Origin: CAZAMP01 sp964486455
GTDB lineage: Bacteria; Eisenbacteria; RBG-16-71-46; CAZAMP01
Assembly: GCA_964486455.1 (NCBI GenBank)
Contig: CAZAMP010000003.1
Location: forward strand, 106,139-170,138
Reading direction: 5' to 3'
DNA: 64,000 nucleotides
The notes beneath the pieces were generated by a model. The model was not told the origin of the DNA. It made no database searches and saw only the letters and a program-made list of their open reading frames with translations. Shown here one piece after another: positions 33,893 to 41,255 of this stretch. The number at the start of each line of letters is the position of its first letter. The first letter of the stretch is position 1. The position numbers were made by a program, and so were the translations under genes.

Positions 33893-34516
33893 TTACCCCT
33901 GAAGAAACGGATTGCTCAAGCGCTCGCGCCCGACCGTCGTGGACGGTCCGTGTCCGGGGTGAAGAATCACGGCGTCGTCCTTCGATAGCACCTGCGACCG
34001 AATGCTCTCGATGAGCGTCTCGTAGTCACCGCCGGGGAGGTCCGTCCGTCCGATCGATGCCTGGAAAATGACGTCGCCCGTGATCATCTCGTTGCCGAGA
34101 TCGAGAATGACGCCGCCCGGAGAGTGTCCGGGTGCTGCCACAACGCGGATAGTCTCTTCTCCGACCGTCAGTTCATCACCATCGTGGAGCCACTTCGTAT
34201 CCGTGGGTTTCTCGACGGGGGGAAGACCGAACGCCGCCGCGGCGACGGAGAGGCCGTCGAGCAGAAACGCGTCAGATTCGTGCAGCCGGAACGTAAGCCC
34301 GTTCGTGTGCTGAAAATGAGCAACGCCGGCGAGGTGATCCAGATGGCCGTGCGTGTTCACGATCTCGGCGACCGTGAAGCCGGACTTCGAGAGCGAGTGC
34401 TCGATGACCTCGACGTCGTGTCCGGGGTCCACGAGTATCGCGGCCTTCGTCTTCTCGCAGCCGAGAAGATACGTGTTCACCATGAACGGGCCGTTCTCGA
34501 TTCGTTCAATTCGCAT
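33893..34516 (-). CDS. Metallo-beta-lactamase-fold hydrolase (glyoxalase II-like)
   Basis: 207 residues. The metal site HGHLDH in VNTHGHLDHLAG is complete, followed by a distal His (PGHSPGG), an Asp in MITGDVIF and a last His in LHPGHGPST, so all ligands of a dinuclear site are present. It resembles the short hydroxyacylglutathione-hydrolase-like proteins that cleave thioesters. It overlaps the end of the tandem BMC gene by 11 bases and is probably translated with it. Confidence 0.9.
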   Translation of the reverse strand: MRIERIENGPFMVNTYLLGCEKTKAAILVDPGHDVEVIEHSLSKSGFTVAEIVNTHGHLDHLAGVAHFQHTNGLTFRLHESDAFLLDGLSVAAAAFGLPPVEKPTDTKWLHDGDELTVGEETIRVVAAPGHSPGGVILDLGNEMITGDVIFQASIGRTDLPGGDYETLIESIRSQVLSKDDAVILHPGHGPSTTVGRERLSNPFLQG

Positions 34517-35126
34517 CTTTGCCCTTTACGTTCTCGATGGCGCGAACGGCCGCCTCAGCCGCCGCATCGATTTCTGCCTCCGGGCCGCCCATGTAGAGAC
34601 GCCCGAAGGCGCCGATCGGGTTGCAGTCGACGAGTGTCACCCGCGCGGCCTTCTCGGCCTCGTTCGCGGCGTAGACGATGTAGCCGGCCGGAACCGTTTC
34701 CAGAATGAAGAGCGATTCGCCCGGTATGATCATCGAGCCGTAGCGGATTCGGTTGATGATCTGTGACTGATACGGCTCGACGTTTCGGATGATCTGCTTC
34801 GCGACCATCTTAGGCTTGATCCGGTCCTCTTCTGTCTTGTCGATTTCCCCCAGCACCGCCGATCCCGCCTGCCGGACCTCGCCCTGATCGTCGTGATGCA
34901 CTTCCATAAGCCCATAGGCGCGTTCCACGACCTGGACCGCCGGCGCCACGCGCGTCGCCTTGAGCGCGACGTCCATGAGGCGGACGATCGAGAGCGCTGG
35001 GGCGATCTCGATGTAAAGACTGGCCATTCCGGCGACCGGCAGGAACCCGCGCGAGACCGTCCCGACGTGGGACGCGAGCTGCGGCTGCAACGAGTCGAGG
35101 AAAATGTATGTTCGCAAGGTAACCAC
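34506..35126 (-). CDS. Tandem bacterial-microcompartment (BMC-T-like) shell protein, orphan
   Basis: GTG 35126 is chosen because GGGAGG lies six bases upstream; the frame is open further but that part is antisense to BtpA. The 206-residue product contains two BMC-fold repeats. One runs from about residue 35 (GMASLYIEIAPALSIVRLMD, then VALKATRVAPAVQVVERAYG and a GEVRQAGSAVL helix). The second runs from about 135 (SLFILETVPAGYIVYAANEA, then EKAARVTLVDC, GRLYMGG and AEIDAAAEAAVRAIE). The I/LET start, the AAN-A-KAA helix and the AAVxAA end are BMC hallmarks. No BMC-H, BMC-P or microcompartment enzyme is in the window. It may be a satellite shell gene or a ring protein used alone. Confidence 0.75.
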   Translation of the reverse strand: MVTLRTYIFLDSLQPQLASHVGTVSRGFLPVAGMASLYIEIAPALSIVRLMDVALKATRVAPAVQVVERAYGLMEVHHDDQGEVRQAGSAVLGEIDKTEEDRIKPKMVAKQIIRNVEPYQSQIINRIRYGSMIIPGESLFILETVPAGYIVYAANEAEKAARVTLVDCNPIGAFGRLYMGGPEAEIDAAAEAAVRAIENVKGKDAN

Positions 35127-35229
35127 GCACCACCTCCCATAATGGCAATCTGGGGGACGATACGGCGCGCCGCGCAAGCGGTCAAGCGGCCGTCTGGACA
35201 ACGTGTTGGCGCCCCGATAGAGTGATGCC

Positions 35230-36024
35230 ATGTGTGATCCAATTCCACCGTTCGGAGTGACCAAGCCGCTCGTCGGCGTCGTACATCTCCCGCCGCTTCC
35301 GGGGTCGCCGGAGTTCGCCGGGCGAATCGAGCAGGTCATCGAGCGGGCGCGCGCCGATGCGATGGCGATCGTCGCGGGCGGCATGCACGGTGTCATCGTT
35401 GAGAACTTCGGTGACGCGCCGTTCTTTACGACCCGCGTCCCGCCGGAGACAGTGGCCGCTCTCACCTGCGCCGTAAGCGCGGTCAGGGACTGCGTGGCCG
35501 TGCCCGTCGGCGTGAACGTGCTGCGAAACGACACTCACGCCGCCGTCGCCATCGCGGCGGCCACAGGAGCGCAGTTCATCCGCGTGAACGTACACACCGG
35601 TGCGGCATGGACCGATCAAGGGCTCGTCCAGGGACGCGCACACGAGACGCTCCGGCTCAGGAGTCGATTGGCGCCGGAGCTTCGCATCATGGCGGATATC
35701 TCTGTCAAGCACGCGACCCCCGTCACGCCACGGCCTCTCGTGGATGAGGCGAAGGACTGTCTTGCGCGCGGGAAAGCCGATGCGCTGATCGTCACCGGAG
35801 GGGCAACTGGCGCGCGCGCCGATCTCGATGAGGTGGCTGCGGTCAAGAGGGTCATTGCGGACGCGGTGGTCTTTGTTGGAAGCGGTGTGGAGCCCGACAC
35901 GATCGCCGACACGCTTCGTGTTGCCAGCGGCGCCATCGTGGGGAGCGCGCTCAAGCTGGATGGCATCGTGACGAATCCGGTCGATGAGTCCCGTGTCAGG
36001 CGACTCGTTGACCGAGCGGGATGA
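35230..36024 (+). CDS. btpA: BtpA/SgcQ-family TIM-barrel protein
   Basis: 264 residues of the BtpA family: VGVVHLPPLPGSP near the N-terminus, GMHGVIVENFGDAPF, VPVGVNVLRND, FIRVNVHTGAAWTDQG, MADISVKHATP, ALIVTGGATG and VFVGSGVEPDT are all characteristic. BtpA is known for photosystem I stability in cyanobacteria, and SgcQ for an unknown sugar pathway; in non-photosynthetic bacteria the reaction is not known. It is divergent from the BMC gene with about 100 bases between starts and is followed 9 bases later by the next gene. Confidence 0.9.
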   Translation: MCDPIPPFGVTKPLVGVVHLPPLPGSPEFAGRIEQVIERARADAMAIVAGGMHGVIVENFGDAPFFTTRVPPETVAALTCAVSAVRDCVAVPVGVNVLRNDTHAAVAIAAATGAQFIRVNVHTGAAWTDQGLVQGRAHETLRLRSRLAPELRIMADISVKHATPVTPRPLVDEAKDCLARGKADALIVTGGATGARADLDEVAAVKRVIADAVVFVGSGVEPDTIADTLRVASGAIVGSALKLDGIVTNPVDESRVRRLVDRAG

Positions 36025-36033
36025 GGTGAGGTC

Positions 36034-36879
36034 ATGGAACGGGTCGGCAAGAGCACCAAGGCGACGCTACTAACACATCCGAAGCTTCCGGCCGGGGATC
36101 GTGATCATGTCGAGGAGTTCATTCGCCTCTGTGAAGGCTACGCGGAGCTTGAGCGGCGGATTCTCGACAACCTCTACTTCGACATGCCGGTGCACCACGT
36201 GTCCATCGTCGGCGGGAGTCTCACCGCCATCCGTGAAGAGGCGCGCGCCCTCGCTGATGCCGTCCGTACGCTCCTCGAGTTGGAGACGCCGGTGTCGGGG
36301 TTTCAGAACAGCCTCGAGCGCCACGGCGTACGCACGTTCCAGATGCCGCTTTCCAAAACGGTATCGGGCGTCTTTCTCTTCGCGAGCGCGATCGCGCCGT
36401 GCGTGCTCATCAACAGCCGCCTCAAGCCGGGCGCCGTTCGCTTCACCCTAGCGCACATCTACTGCCATCTTCTCGTGGACAGCGATCCGTACGTCCCTCA
36501 GGTGTGCAGCGTGTCAACGCAGGAGACGGATGAGAGTGAGGTTCGCGCGAACTGGTTCGCGGAAGAGCTGTTGCTTCCTGAATCAACGGCAAAACCGTTC
36601 ATGGAATCAGACACGGCTGTGAAGGACATGGCCGACTATCTCGACGTCCCGCCGTCTATGGTCGGCGAGCGCCTCGCCCGCCTCGGGCATACGGTGTCGA
36701 TCGGCGATCCGAGCGACCAGTGGGGGCGATCACGAGGCGTCGTGTACCCGGAGCGTTTGGTTCGCCTGGCCCTCGAAGGCATTCACGAGGGCCGATTGGA
36801 CATTGGCGAATTCGCCGAGGCACTCGGGTTGAGTGACAAGGATGCGATCGAACTGCTGCGCCTGTCTACCGCTCCGTAG
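36034..36879 (+). CDS. ImmA/IrrE-like domain protein lacking the catalytic Glu
   Basis: 281 residues. The central part follows the ImmA/IrrE peptidase layout: VFLFASAIAPCVLINSRLKPGAVRFTLAHIYCHLLVD (in parts), then EVRANWFAEELLLPES, the usual E--AN-FA-ELL-P helix. The HExxH zinc motif is changed to HIYCH, so the general-base Glu is gone while both His remain. The C-terminal part (LDVPPSMVGERLARLG, GRLDIGEFAEALGLSDKDAIELL) looks helical and HTH-like. It could be a non-proteolytic regulator. It lies 9 bases after btpA and is probably in the same operon. Confidence 0.7.
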   Translation: MERVGKSTKATLLTHPKLPAGDRDHVEEFIRLCEGYAELERRILDNLYFDMPVHHVSIVGGSLTAIREEARALADAVRTLLELETPVSGFQNSLERHGVRTFQMPLSKTVSGVFLFASAIAPCVLINSRLKPGAVRFTLAHIYCHLLVDSDPYVPQVCSVSTQETDESEVRANWFAEELLLPESTAKPFMESDTAVKDMADYLDVPPSMVGERLARLGHTVSIGDPSDQWGRSRGVVYPERLVRLALEGIHEGRLDIGEFAEALGLSDKDAIELLRLSTAP

Positions 36880-36886
36880 GAGCCGG

Positions 36887-37987
36887 CTACGGCCGGTATT
36901 CCGCTCGGGCACGCCCCATTAAATCTTCGAGCCAGATATCCTGCGACATGACGTAGGTTCGCCAGTCATGGCTGGGTAGCAGGCTCGCGATGATGGAAGA
37001 CGTCATGGAACCGAGTATGACGATATCTTCCATTGTGATCGGCTCGACGCTGGCGTGGCGGAAGCGCAGGTAGTCCTCTCGGAGATTCCGGTTGTGGAAC
37101 TTCTTGTAGGGAATGAAATCCGGGCGATCGGTGATCCGGCTCGACATTCGCGTGAAGCCCGGCGTCAATCCGCCCATGATCTCATAGGCCGAAAAGTGGG
37201 CGAGGCCTTCGCTCCACGTGATGTACTTCAGGAAGTCATCCGCGGAGTAGTCACCTGAACGCTCCTTCAGCAAGCCGGCGAGATGTTCCCGCTTCGGCCA
37301 GTACTCAGGCAGGAGTGCGGCCTTCTTGTCGTTGTCGGTGTTGCGGGCGATTCTGTGAACGACGTGGGCCAGGCTTCGGAACGAGCCGATGACCTCGGGA
37401 TCATCGTAGGGAAACGGGAAGTCCCGTTTCCACTTCCCCTCCGGATCAGGAAACGGCAGATTCAGTTTAGAGAGCTTGAGAAACTCGTTGTGGTGCATCT
37501 GGAGTAGTCGAAACGCGCCGGACACATAGTCGAAAATCCACTTCGTAATGGACACACCGGAGCAATCGACCGAGGGGATGACTATAGTAGCGGCTCCATA
37601 TACCGGTCGCGTGTACGATCCTTCACATGGGCGTGTCGTATCCTGGCCATAGATGTTCATGAAGAAGATCTGCTCGGGCTTGATCAGATAGAACGACTTC
37701 GGCGGGGCCGGGTGTCCCATCAGGTATTCGCTTGAATCGGCAACGAACAACGTCGTCGGCGGAAAGATCTCGGTTACATTGGGCCAGTGAAGGAGGTCGC
37801 ACATACCGTAAAGTCGATTGGCCTCTTCCATAATCTCCAGCTCGAATTCCAGCGGAGGTGGGTAGTTTCGAATCCTCCCCCGACGAACCTGTTCCATGGT
37901 TGGCTGCGGTTCACCTTTCGCTAGAAGTTCCGAAATCGGTAGACAAAGGGAGGCCAGCAAAACGACCAATATAACGCTGCGCGACAT
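36887..37987 (-). CDS. Secreted protein of unknown function
   Basis: 366 residues with a clear signal peptide (SRSVILVVLLASLCLPISELLA). The rest is soluble, without membrane segments. It has a paired-Cys region (GMCDLLHW, RPCEGSY, SVDCSG) and a conserved-looking segment KYITWSEGLAHFSAYEIMGG near residue 265. I do not recognise the family; the WSEGLAHFSAYE helix is reminiscent of gluzincin-type helices but HExxH is absent. It is convergent with the ImmA-like gene, 7 bases between stops, and alone in its transcription unit. Confidence 0.75.
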   Translation of the reverse strand: MSRSVILVVLLASLCLPISELLAKGEPQPTMEQVRRGRIRNYPPPLEFELEIMEEANRLYGMCDLLHWPNVTEIFPPTTLFVADSSEYLMGHPAPPKSFYLIKPEQIFFMNIYGQDTTRPCEGSYTRPVYGAATIVIPSVDCSGVSITKWIFDYVSGAFRLLQMHHNEFLKLSKLNLPFPDPEGKWKRDFPFPYDDPEVIGSFRSLAHVVHRIARNTDNDKKAALLPEYWPKREHLAGLLKERSGDYSADDFLKYITWSEGLAHFSAYEIMGGLTPGFTRMSSRITDRPDFIPYKKFHNRNLREDYLRFRHASVEPITMEDIVILGSMTSSIIASLLPSHDWRTYVMSQDIWLEDLMGRARAEYRP

Positions 37988-38685
37988 GAGTAACTTCTCC
38001 CACGGCTAGACACGAGTTTGAATGCTGTTCATTAGGGAACCGTGATGATACAGAAGGGTTCCCCGATCAACAACCGAGTCGGCTTGCCGGCTTACGCGAG
38101 GCTGAGTATAGTTTGAATAGAAGGCCTAACGGGACGAGCGGAATGGTTCGCCGCCGGCCTGGTCAGGACGAAAGCAATCGAACGGTGTTTGGCCGCATCA
38201 TGAGATCGTTCATCAGCATCGTCGATGCACCGGTTGATTTCGGCAACTTGGTGAATGGTCCGGAGTTGAGAGGTGGAGGACGCGATTGTCTCGTGATTTT
38301 GTGCGGAGGAGGATCGAGTCGGTTGGCGTGCCCTCGTTGACAGTTTCTCAAGCCATCTGGTACACTTAGTCAACGAGGGTGAATGCAGGTAACTGCAAGT
38401 ACTCACTAAAGTTGGCGTCATCATGCCGAACAACCCGACACAGCCAACCTCGCCTACCGACCCCGTCTATCGAACTGCTATTTTCTGTGAAGTCCGACAC
38501 CCTATTGTCGTGTTTATATCGACAAATGGGCATACCGCAAATCGCGGCGGCCCGCGGACAAAGGCCCATACGCACCCGAGCACGCTGTGCCGCATGCACA
38601 TTGTGCCGATGAATAGATAGGGGAGGACGCTAGCCGTCATCCCGCGGTTGGGGAGGTCGGCCGAACGGTCGACCGGGAGAGAACG
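37988..38685. other. Gene-poor stretch of about 700 bases
   Basis: No convincing gene, tRNA or known RNA was seen. Several short open frames exist (for example 38423-38620) but none has a ribosome site and a plausible protein together. The part between 38400 and 38560 looks less GC-biased than its surroundings. It must contain the promoter of the secreted protein gene on its left and that of the small gene on its right. Confidence 0.5.
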
Positions 38686-38865
38686 ATGCAAGCCGTAGTG
38701 AAGAGCAAGTGGGACGCGTTTCTGGATGCGTACCTGGCTTACCTCTCAGATCCGACTCCCGAGAAGGAGGCGGAGATGGAGCAGTTAGGCCGGGAGCTTC
38801 AGGGGCTCGATCCGAACTTCTCCTACAATGAGTTCAGAAGAAAGGTCTCTTCTGAAGACCGCTAG
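38686..38865 (+). CDS. Small acidic helical protein (59 residues), unknown
   Basis: ATG 38686 has GGGAG six bases upstream (gggagagaacg). The product begins MQAVVKSKWDAFLDAYLAYL, continues with an acidic helix (PTPEKEAEMEQLGRELQG) and ends LDPNFSYNEFRRKVSSEDR. Codon use is like the neighbouring genes, and the amphipathic helical pattern looks like a real protein rather than chance. No family is recognised. A structured stretch of about 125 bases and a terminator follow, so it is probably a monocistronic unit. Confidence 0.65.
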   Translation: MQAVVKSKWDAFLDAYLAYLSDPTPEKEAEMEQLGRELQGLDPNFSYNEFRRKVSSEDR

Positions 38866-38992
38866 GGGGAACCCGCGGTCGTGAGGCGCTTGACGCCTTC
38901 AGTGGGTTGCCGGCTGTCGGAGCCGACTGGCCGGACGGGCGGGGAGGAACGCGCCGAAAGCTGACTCAAACGACAGTCGAAGAAATGAACGT
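38866..38992 (+). ncRNA. Possible structured RNA between the small gene and its terminator
   Basis: Nested and consecutive stems can be drawn. AACCC 38870-38874 pairs with GGGTT 38904-38908 around GAGGCG 38883-38888 with CGCCTT 38894-38899. CGGCT 38911-38915 pairs with AGCCG 38921-38925. GACT 38963-38966 can pair with AGTC 38975-38978. No known RNA family was recognised. It may be a long 3' untranslated structure or a separate small RNA. Confidence 0.3.
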
Positions 38993-39018
38993 CCGTGCCC
39001 GAGTGGGTGCGGTTTTTT
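38993..39018 (+). terminator. Rho-independent terminator
   Basis: CCGTGCCC (38993-39000), loop GAGT, GGGTGCGG (39005-39012) and then TTTTTT (39013-39018) form an 8-pair stem with two G-T pairs and a U-tract. It ends the small-gene unit before the convergent module copy 2. Confidence 0.8.
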
Positions 39019-39098
39019 GTTGGGTGATTGTCAGCGCTCCCGATCGACTGTGTCGCGAGTGCCTACGGGCTTGAGATCCTGATAGTAGCTGGATACGA

Positions 39099-39764
39099 CT
39101 AGTCCAGAACGTGCAGCCAGTCTTTGAGCAGAAACGTCACGCGGCCGATGAGTAGCGACACACGGCCCATCACGGTGTAACCAAACGTCGCGCCGAAGCC
39201 CACCATGATGAATGTGATCCCGATCTTCGACATGCCGCCGAGCACGCCCCGGTGCTCCTTCGAGAAGAAGAAATAGGCGAGCGTCGAGAAGACACCGACG
39301 GTCATGAAGAGGCTCGTTACGAACGGCCAGAACTGAAACGAGCCGTCCGCGGCGAATGGCCAGAGCGAGAGCATTGTCGCGTGTACCTGCGCGAGGATCT
39401 TCGCCTCCATCTCGCGCGGGATCGCGAGACCGGCCCCCGCGCCCAAATAGACCGCCAGCGAGAAGCGGCTGATCCACGCGTACTTCTTCACGATTCGCGT
39501 GAGCAGCATGAATCCGAGCAGCATCGGTACGATGAGAGTCCACTTGTGGGGATACGTGGGATCCTTCATCGGGTCGATCAGGTTCGGATAGATGTAGTTG
39601 AAGTAGAAGATGACCGTGTAGTAGCCGGCCGAAACACCCACCACGAGATACTCGGCGAACTTGTAGAGCGGATTGTCCTTGTACAGGAACGAGTAGATGA
39701 AGAACGTCAGGATTGCAGCAATCCACACCGAGAGTGTCTGCATTCCCTGTGGCCACGCTTCCAT
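39099..39764 (-). CDS. Module copy 2, gene D: polytopic membrane protein
   Basis: 221 residues, about six membrane segments. It is the paralogue of 4771-5460, sharing FLYKDNP-YKFAE near residue 25, VGVSA, LLTRI near 85, YFFFSKEHRGVLGGMSKIGI and FGATFGYTVMGRVSLLIGR (in parts). It is the last gene of the operon, one base after gene C. The middle loop (residues 100-140) differs most between the copies. Function unknown. Confidence 0.8.
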   Translation of the reverse strand: MEAWPQGMQTLSVWIAAILTFFIYSFLYKDNPLYKFAEYLVVGVSAGYYTVIFYFNYIYPNLIDPMKDPTYPHKWTLIVPMLLGFMLLTRIVKKYAWISRFSLAVYLGAGAGLAIPREMEAKILAQVHATMLSLWPFAADGSFQFWPFVTSLFMTVGVFSTLAYFFFSKEHRGVLGGMSKIGITFIMVGFGATFGYTVMGRVSLLIGRVTFLLKDWLHVLD

Positions 39765-39765
39765 G

Positions 39766-40617
39766 CTATCTCCGCTTCGTCAGCCGCGCGCCGCCCGTTT
39801 TGCCGCGCGTCACGTAGTGGGCGATGTTCCCCAAGATGATGAAAAGCACGATGATGACGTGGGTAACTGACTGGGCATCCATTCCGATGAACGCACGGTC
39901 GTTGTGACCGATCAGATTCTCGTATTCCGCCGCGCCTTTCAGTCCGCCGATGAGACCCGACAGCTGGCCCGCATCCAGATAGGGATACGCGTCGGATGCC
40001 ATGACCGCTGTGAGCCCCGCGGCCACCTTCACGCCGAACTTTGCCTGCGCGAATGAGATGTAGTACTCGTACGCGCGATTGCCCGCGACGGTGAGCACCA
40101 TAGCGACCGAATCATAGTTCTTGATCTGATTGGCGAGAGGAACCTCCTCGATCGGCGTTCCGTAATAGTCCACCGGGAAGCTCTCGGGGAAGCTCTCGCC
40201 CATCTTCGCCATCATGTACGCGAAACCGGCGCCATAGCCCATATAAGCGTAGTCGGTTCCGTATTCCTTGTCGTACTCCGCGGCCACCGACGCGAGCGCG
40301 TCGAGGCCCAGCGCCGGTCCGGCGGGGTGGAGGCAGACGGCGATGACCTTGATGTCCCGGCGGAACATGTGTCGCAGGAGCGCGATGGCCATCGGATGGC
40401 ACTCCGCCGACGGTGCCGGGTCGTAGTCGAAGGACATGAGGATCGGCTTGCCATCGGGGTCCAGCTCCTCGATGAAGTCGTAGATCATCTTGACTTCAGT
40501 CGTCACCTTCACCGGAAGGCCGAGCGGGAAGAAGAACGGCACAACGGTTCCCACGAAGATGGCGACGAAGATCCACCGCCGATCCAGTCTGAGAATTCGT
40601 TCGAAGAACTCAACCAT
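39766..40617 (-). CDS. Module copy 2, gene C: membrane-anchored alpha/beta protein
   Basis: 283 residues with an N-terminal anchor (LDRRWIFVAIFVGTVVPFFF), a soluble alpha/beta domain (KPILMSFDYDPA, IKVIAVCLHPAGPA, DSVAMVLTVAG) and a C-terminal helix (VTHVIIVLFIILGNIAHYV). It matches 3890-4768 in layout and in the DRRWIF start, the strand with MS-DY-PA, the KVAAGLTAV region and the YPYLDAGQLSGLIGGLKG end. The soluble domain has diverged much more than the ends, suggesting a changed partner or ligand. No catalytic motif recognised. Confidence 0.8.
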   Translation of the reverse strand: MVEFFERILRLDRRWIFVAIFVGTVVPFFFPLGLPVKVTTEVKMIYDFIEELDPDGKPILMSFDYDPAPSAECHPMAIALLRHMFRRDIKVIAVCLHPAGPALGLDALASVAAEYDKEYGTDYAYMGYGAGFAYMMAKMGESFPESFPVDYYGTPIEEVPLANQIKNYDSVAMVLTVAGNRAYEYYISFAQAKFGVKVAAGLTAVMASDAYPYLDAGQLSGLIGGLKGAAEYENLIGHNDRAFIGMDAQSVTHVIIVLFIILGNIAHYVTRGKTGGARLTKRR

Positions 40618-40623
40618 TGTCCG

Positions 40624-41247
40624 CTAGCTCTCCCGCTTGCCGAGATACGTCCGTTCGATTCCCACGATGATCTTGAGCGCGGTGGAGACCATGCCCAAGC
40701 CGATACCGATCAGAATGCCCCGCTTCGCCGCCATGTTCGGAACGTTGAGGATCCAGTCCTTCGCGTCGGCCATGTATGGGATGTTCTCCGCCGCGATGGG
40801 GACCTGTCCCAACATGACGATGATGGCGGCGACCAGGAGCAACGTGGCGTCACGGCTCTTGGCCCGAAACGCCCGGAAGGCCGCCGATGCGATGTAGAAC
40901 GCCAGAATCGAGAACATCGTCGCCTGAACCGGTACCTGAACCGTGAAGAAGAGATACTGGAATAGGCTCTCTTCGCCGCGGCCGAACGCGAAGCCGACGA
41001 TCGCCATCGTGAAGTAGCCGGCCAGCGCGACGACGTTGTAGCCCCACCCCGCCGCCTGCTTGTTGATCTTCCGCAGATGAGATGTGATTAGGCTGATGAT
41101 TCCGAGCGCCATCGAGAAGCCGAAGATGACGAGCGTCCAGTTGATGATGAACTCTTTGTTGACCTCGTTCATCACGGGGAAGAACCAGGCCACGATCGCA
41201 AAGATCCCGAAGATGAAGCAGGATGCCAATGGGATCGCGATCTTCAT
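40624..41247 (-). CDS. Module copy 2, gene B: polytopic membrane protein
   Basis: 207 residues with about six membrane segments, shorter than its partner at 3197-3886 mainly in the first loops. It keeps the signature ATMFSILAFYIASAAFRAFR and AKSRDATLLLVAA, and ends GIGLGMVSTALK, GIERTYLG. It follows gene A by 8 bases and precedes gene C by 6 bases, in the same order as copy 1. Confidence 0.8.
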   Translation of the reverse strand: MKIAIPLASCFIFGIFAIVAWFFPVMNEVNKEFIINWTLVIFGFSMALGIISLITSHLRKINKQAAGWGYNVVALAGYFTMAIVGFAFGRGEESLFQYLFFTVQVPVQATMFSILAFYIASAAFRAFRAKSRDATLLLVAAIIVMLGQVPIAAENIPYMADAKDWILNVPNMAAKRGILIGIGLGMVSTALKIIVGIERTYLGKRES

Positions 41248-41255
41248 CTACACTC

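Noticed and set aside
38124..38460. Integron attC-like fragments (GCCTAAC at about 38126 and a GCCGAACAACCCGACACAGCC-like stretch near 38423)
   Set aside because: Neither has a matching GTTRRRY-type partner or the imperfect palindrome of an attC site.
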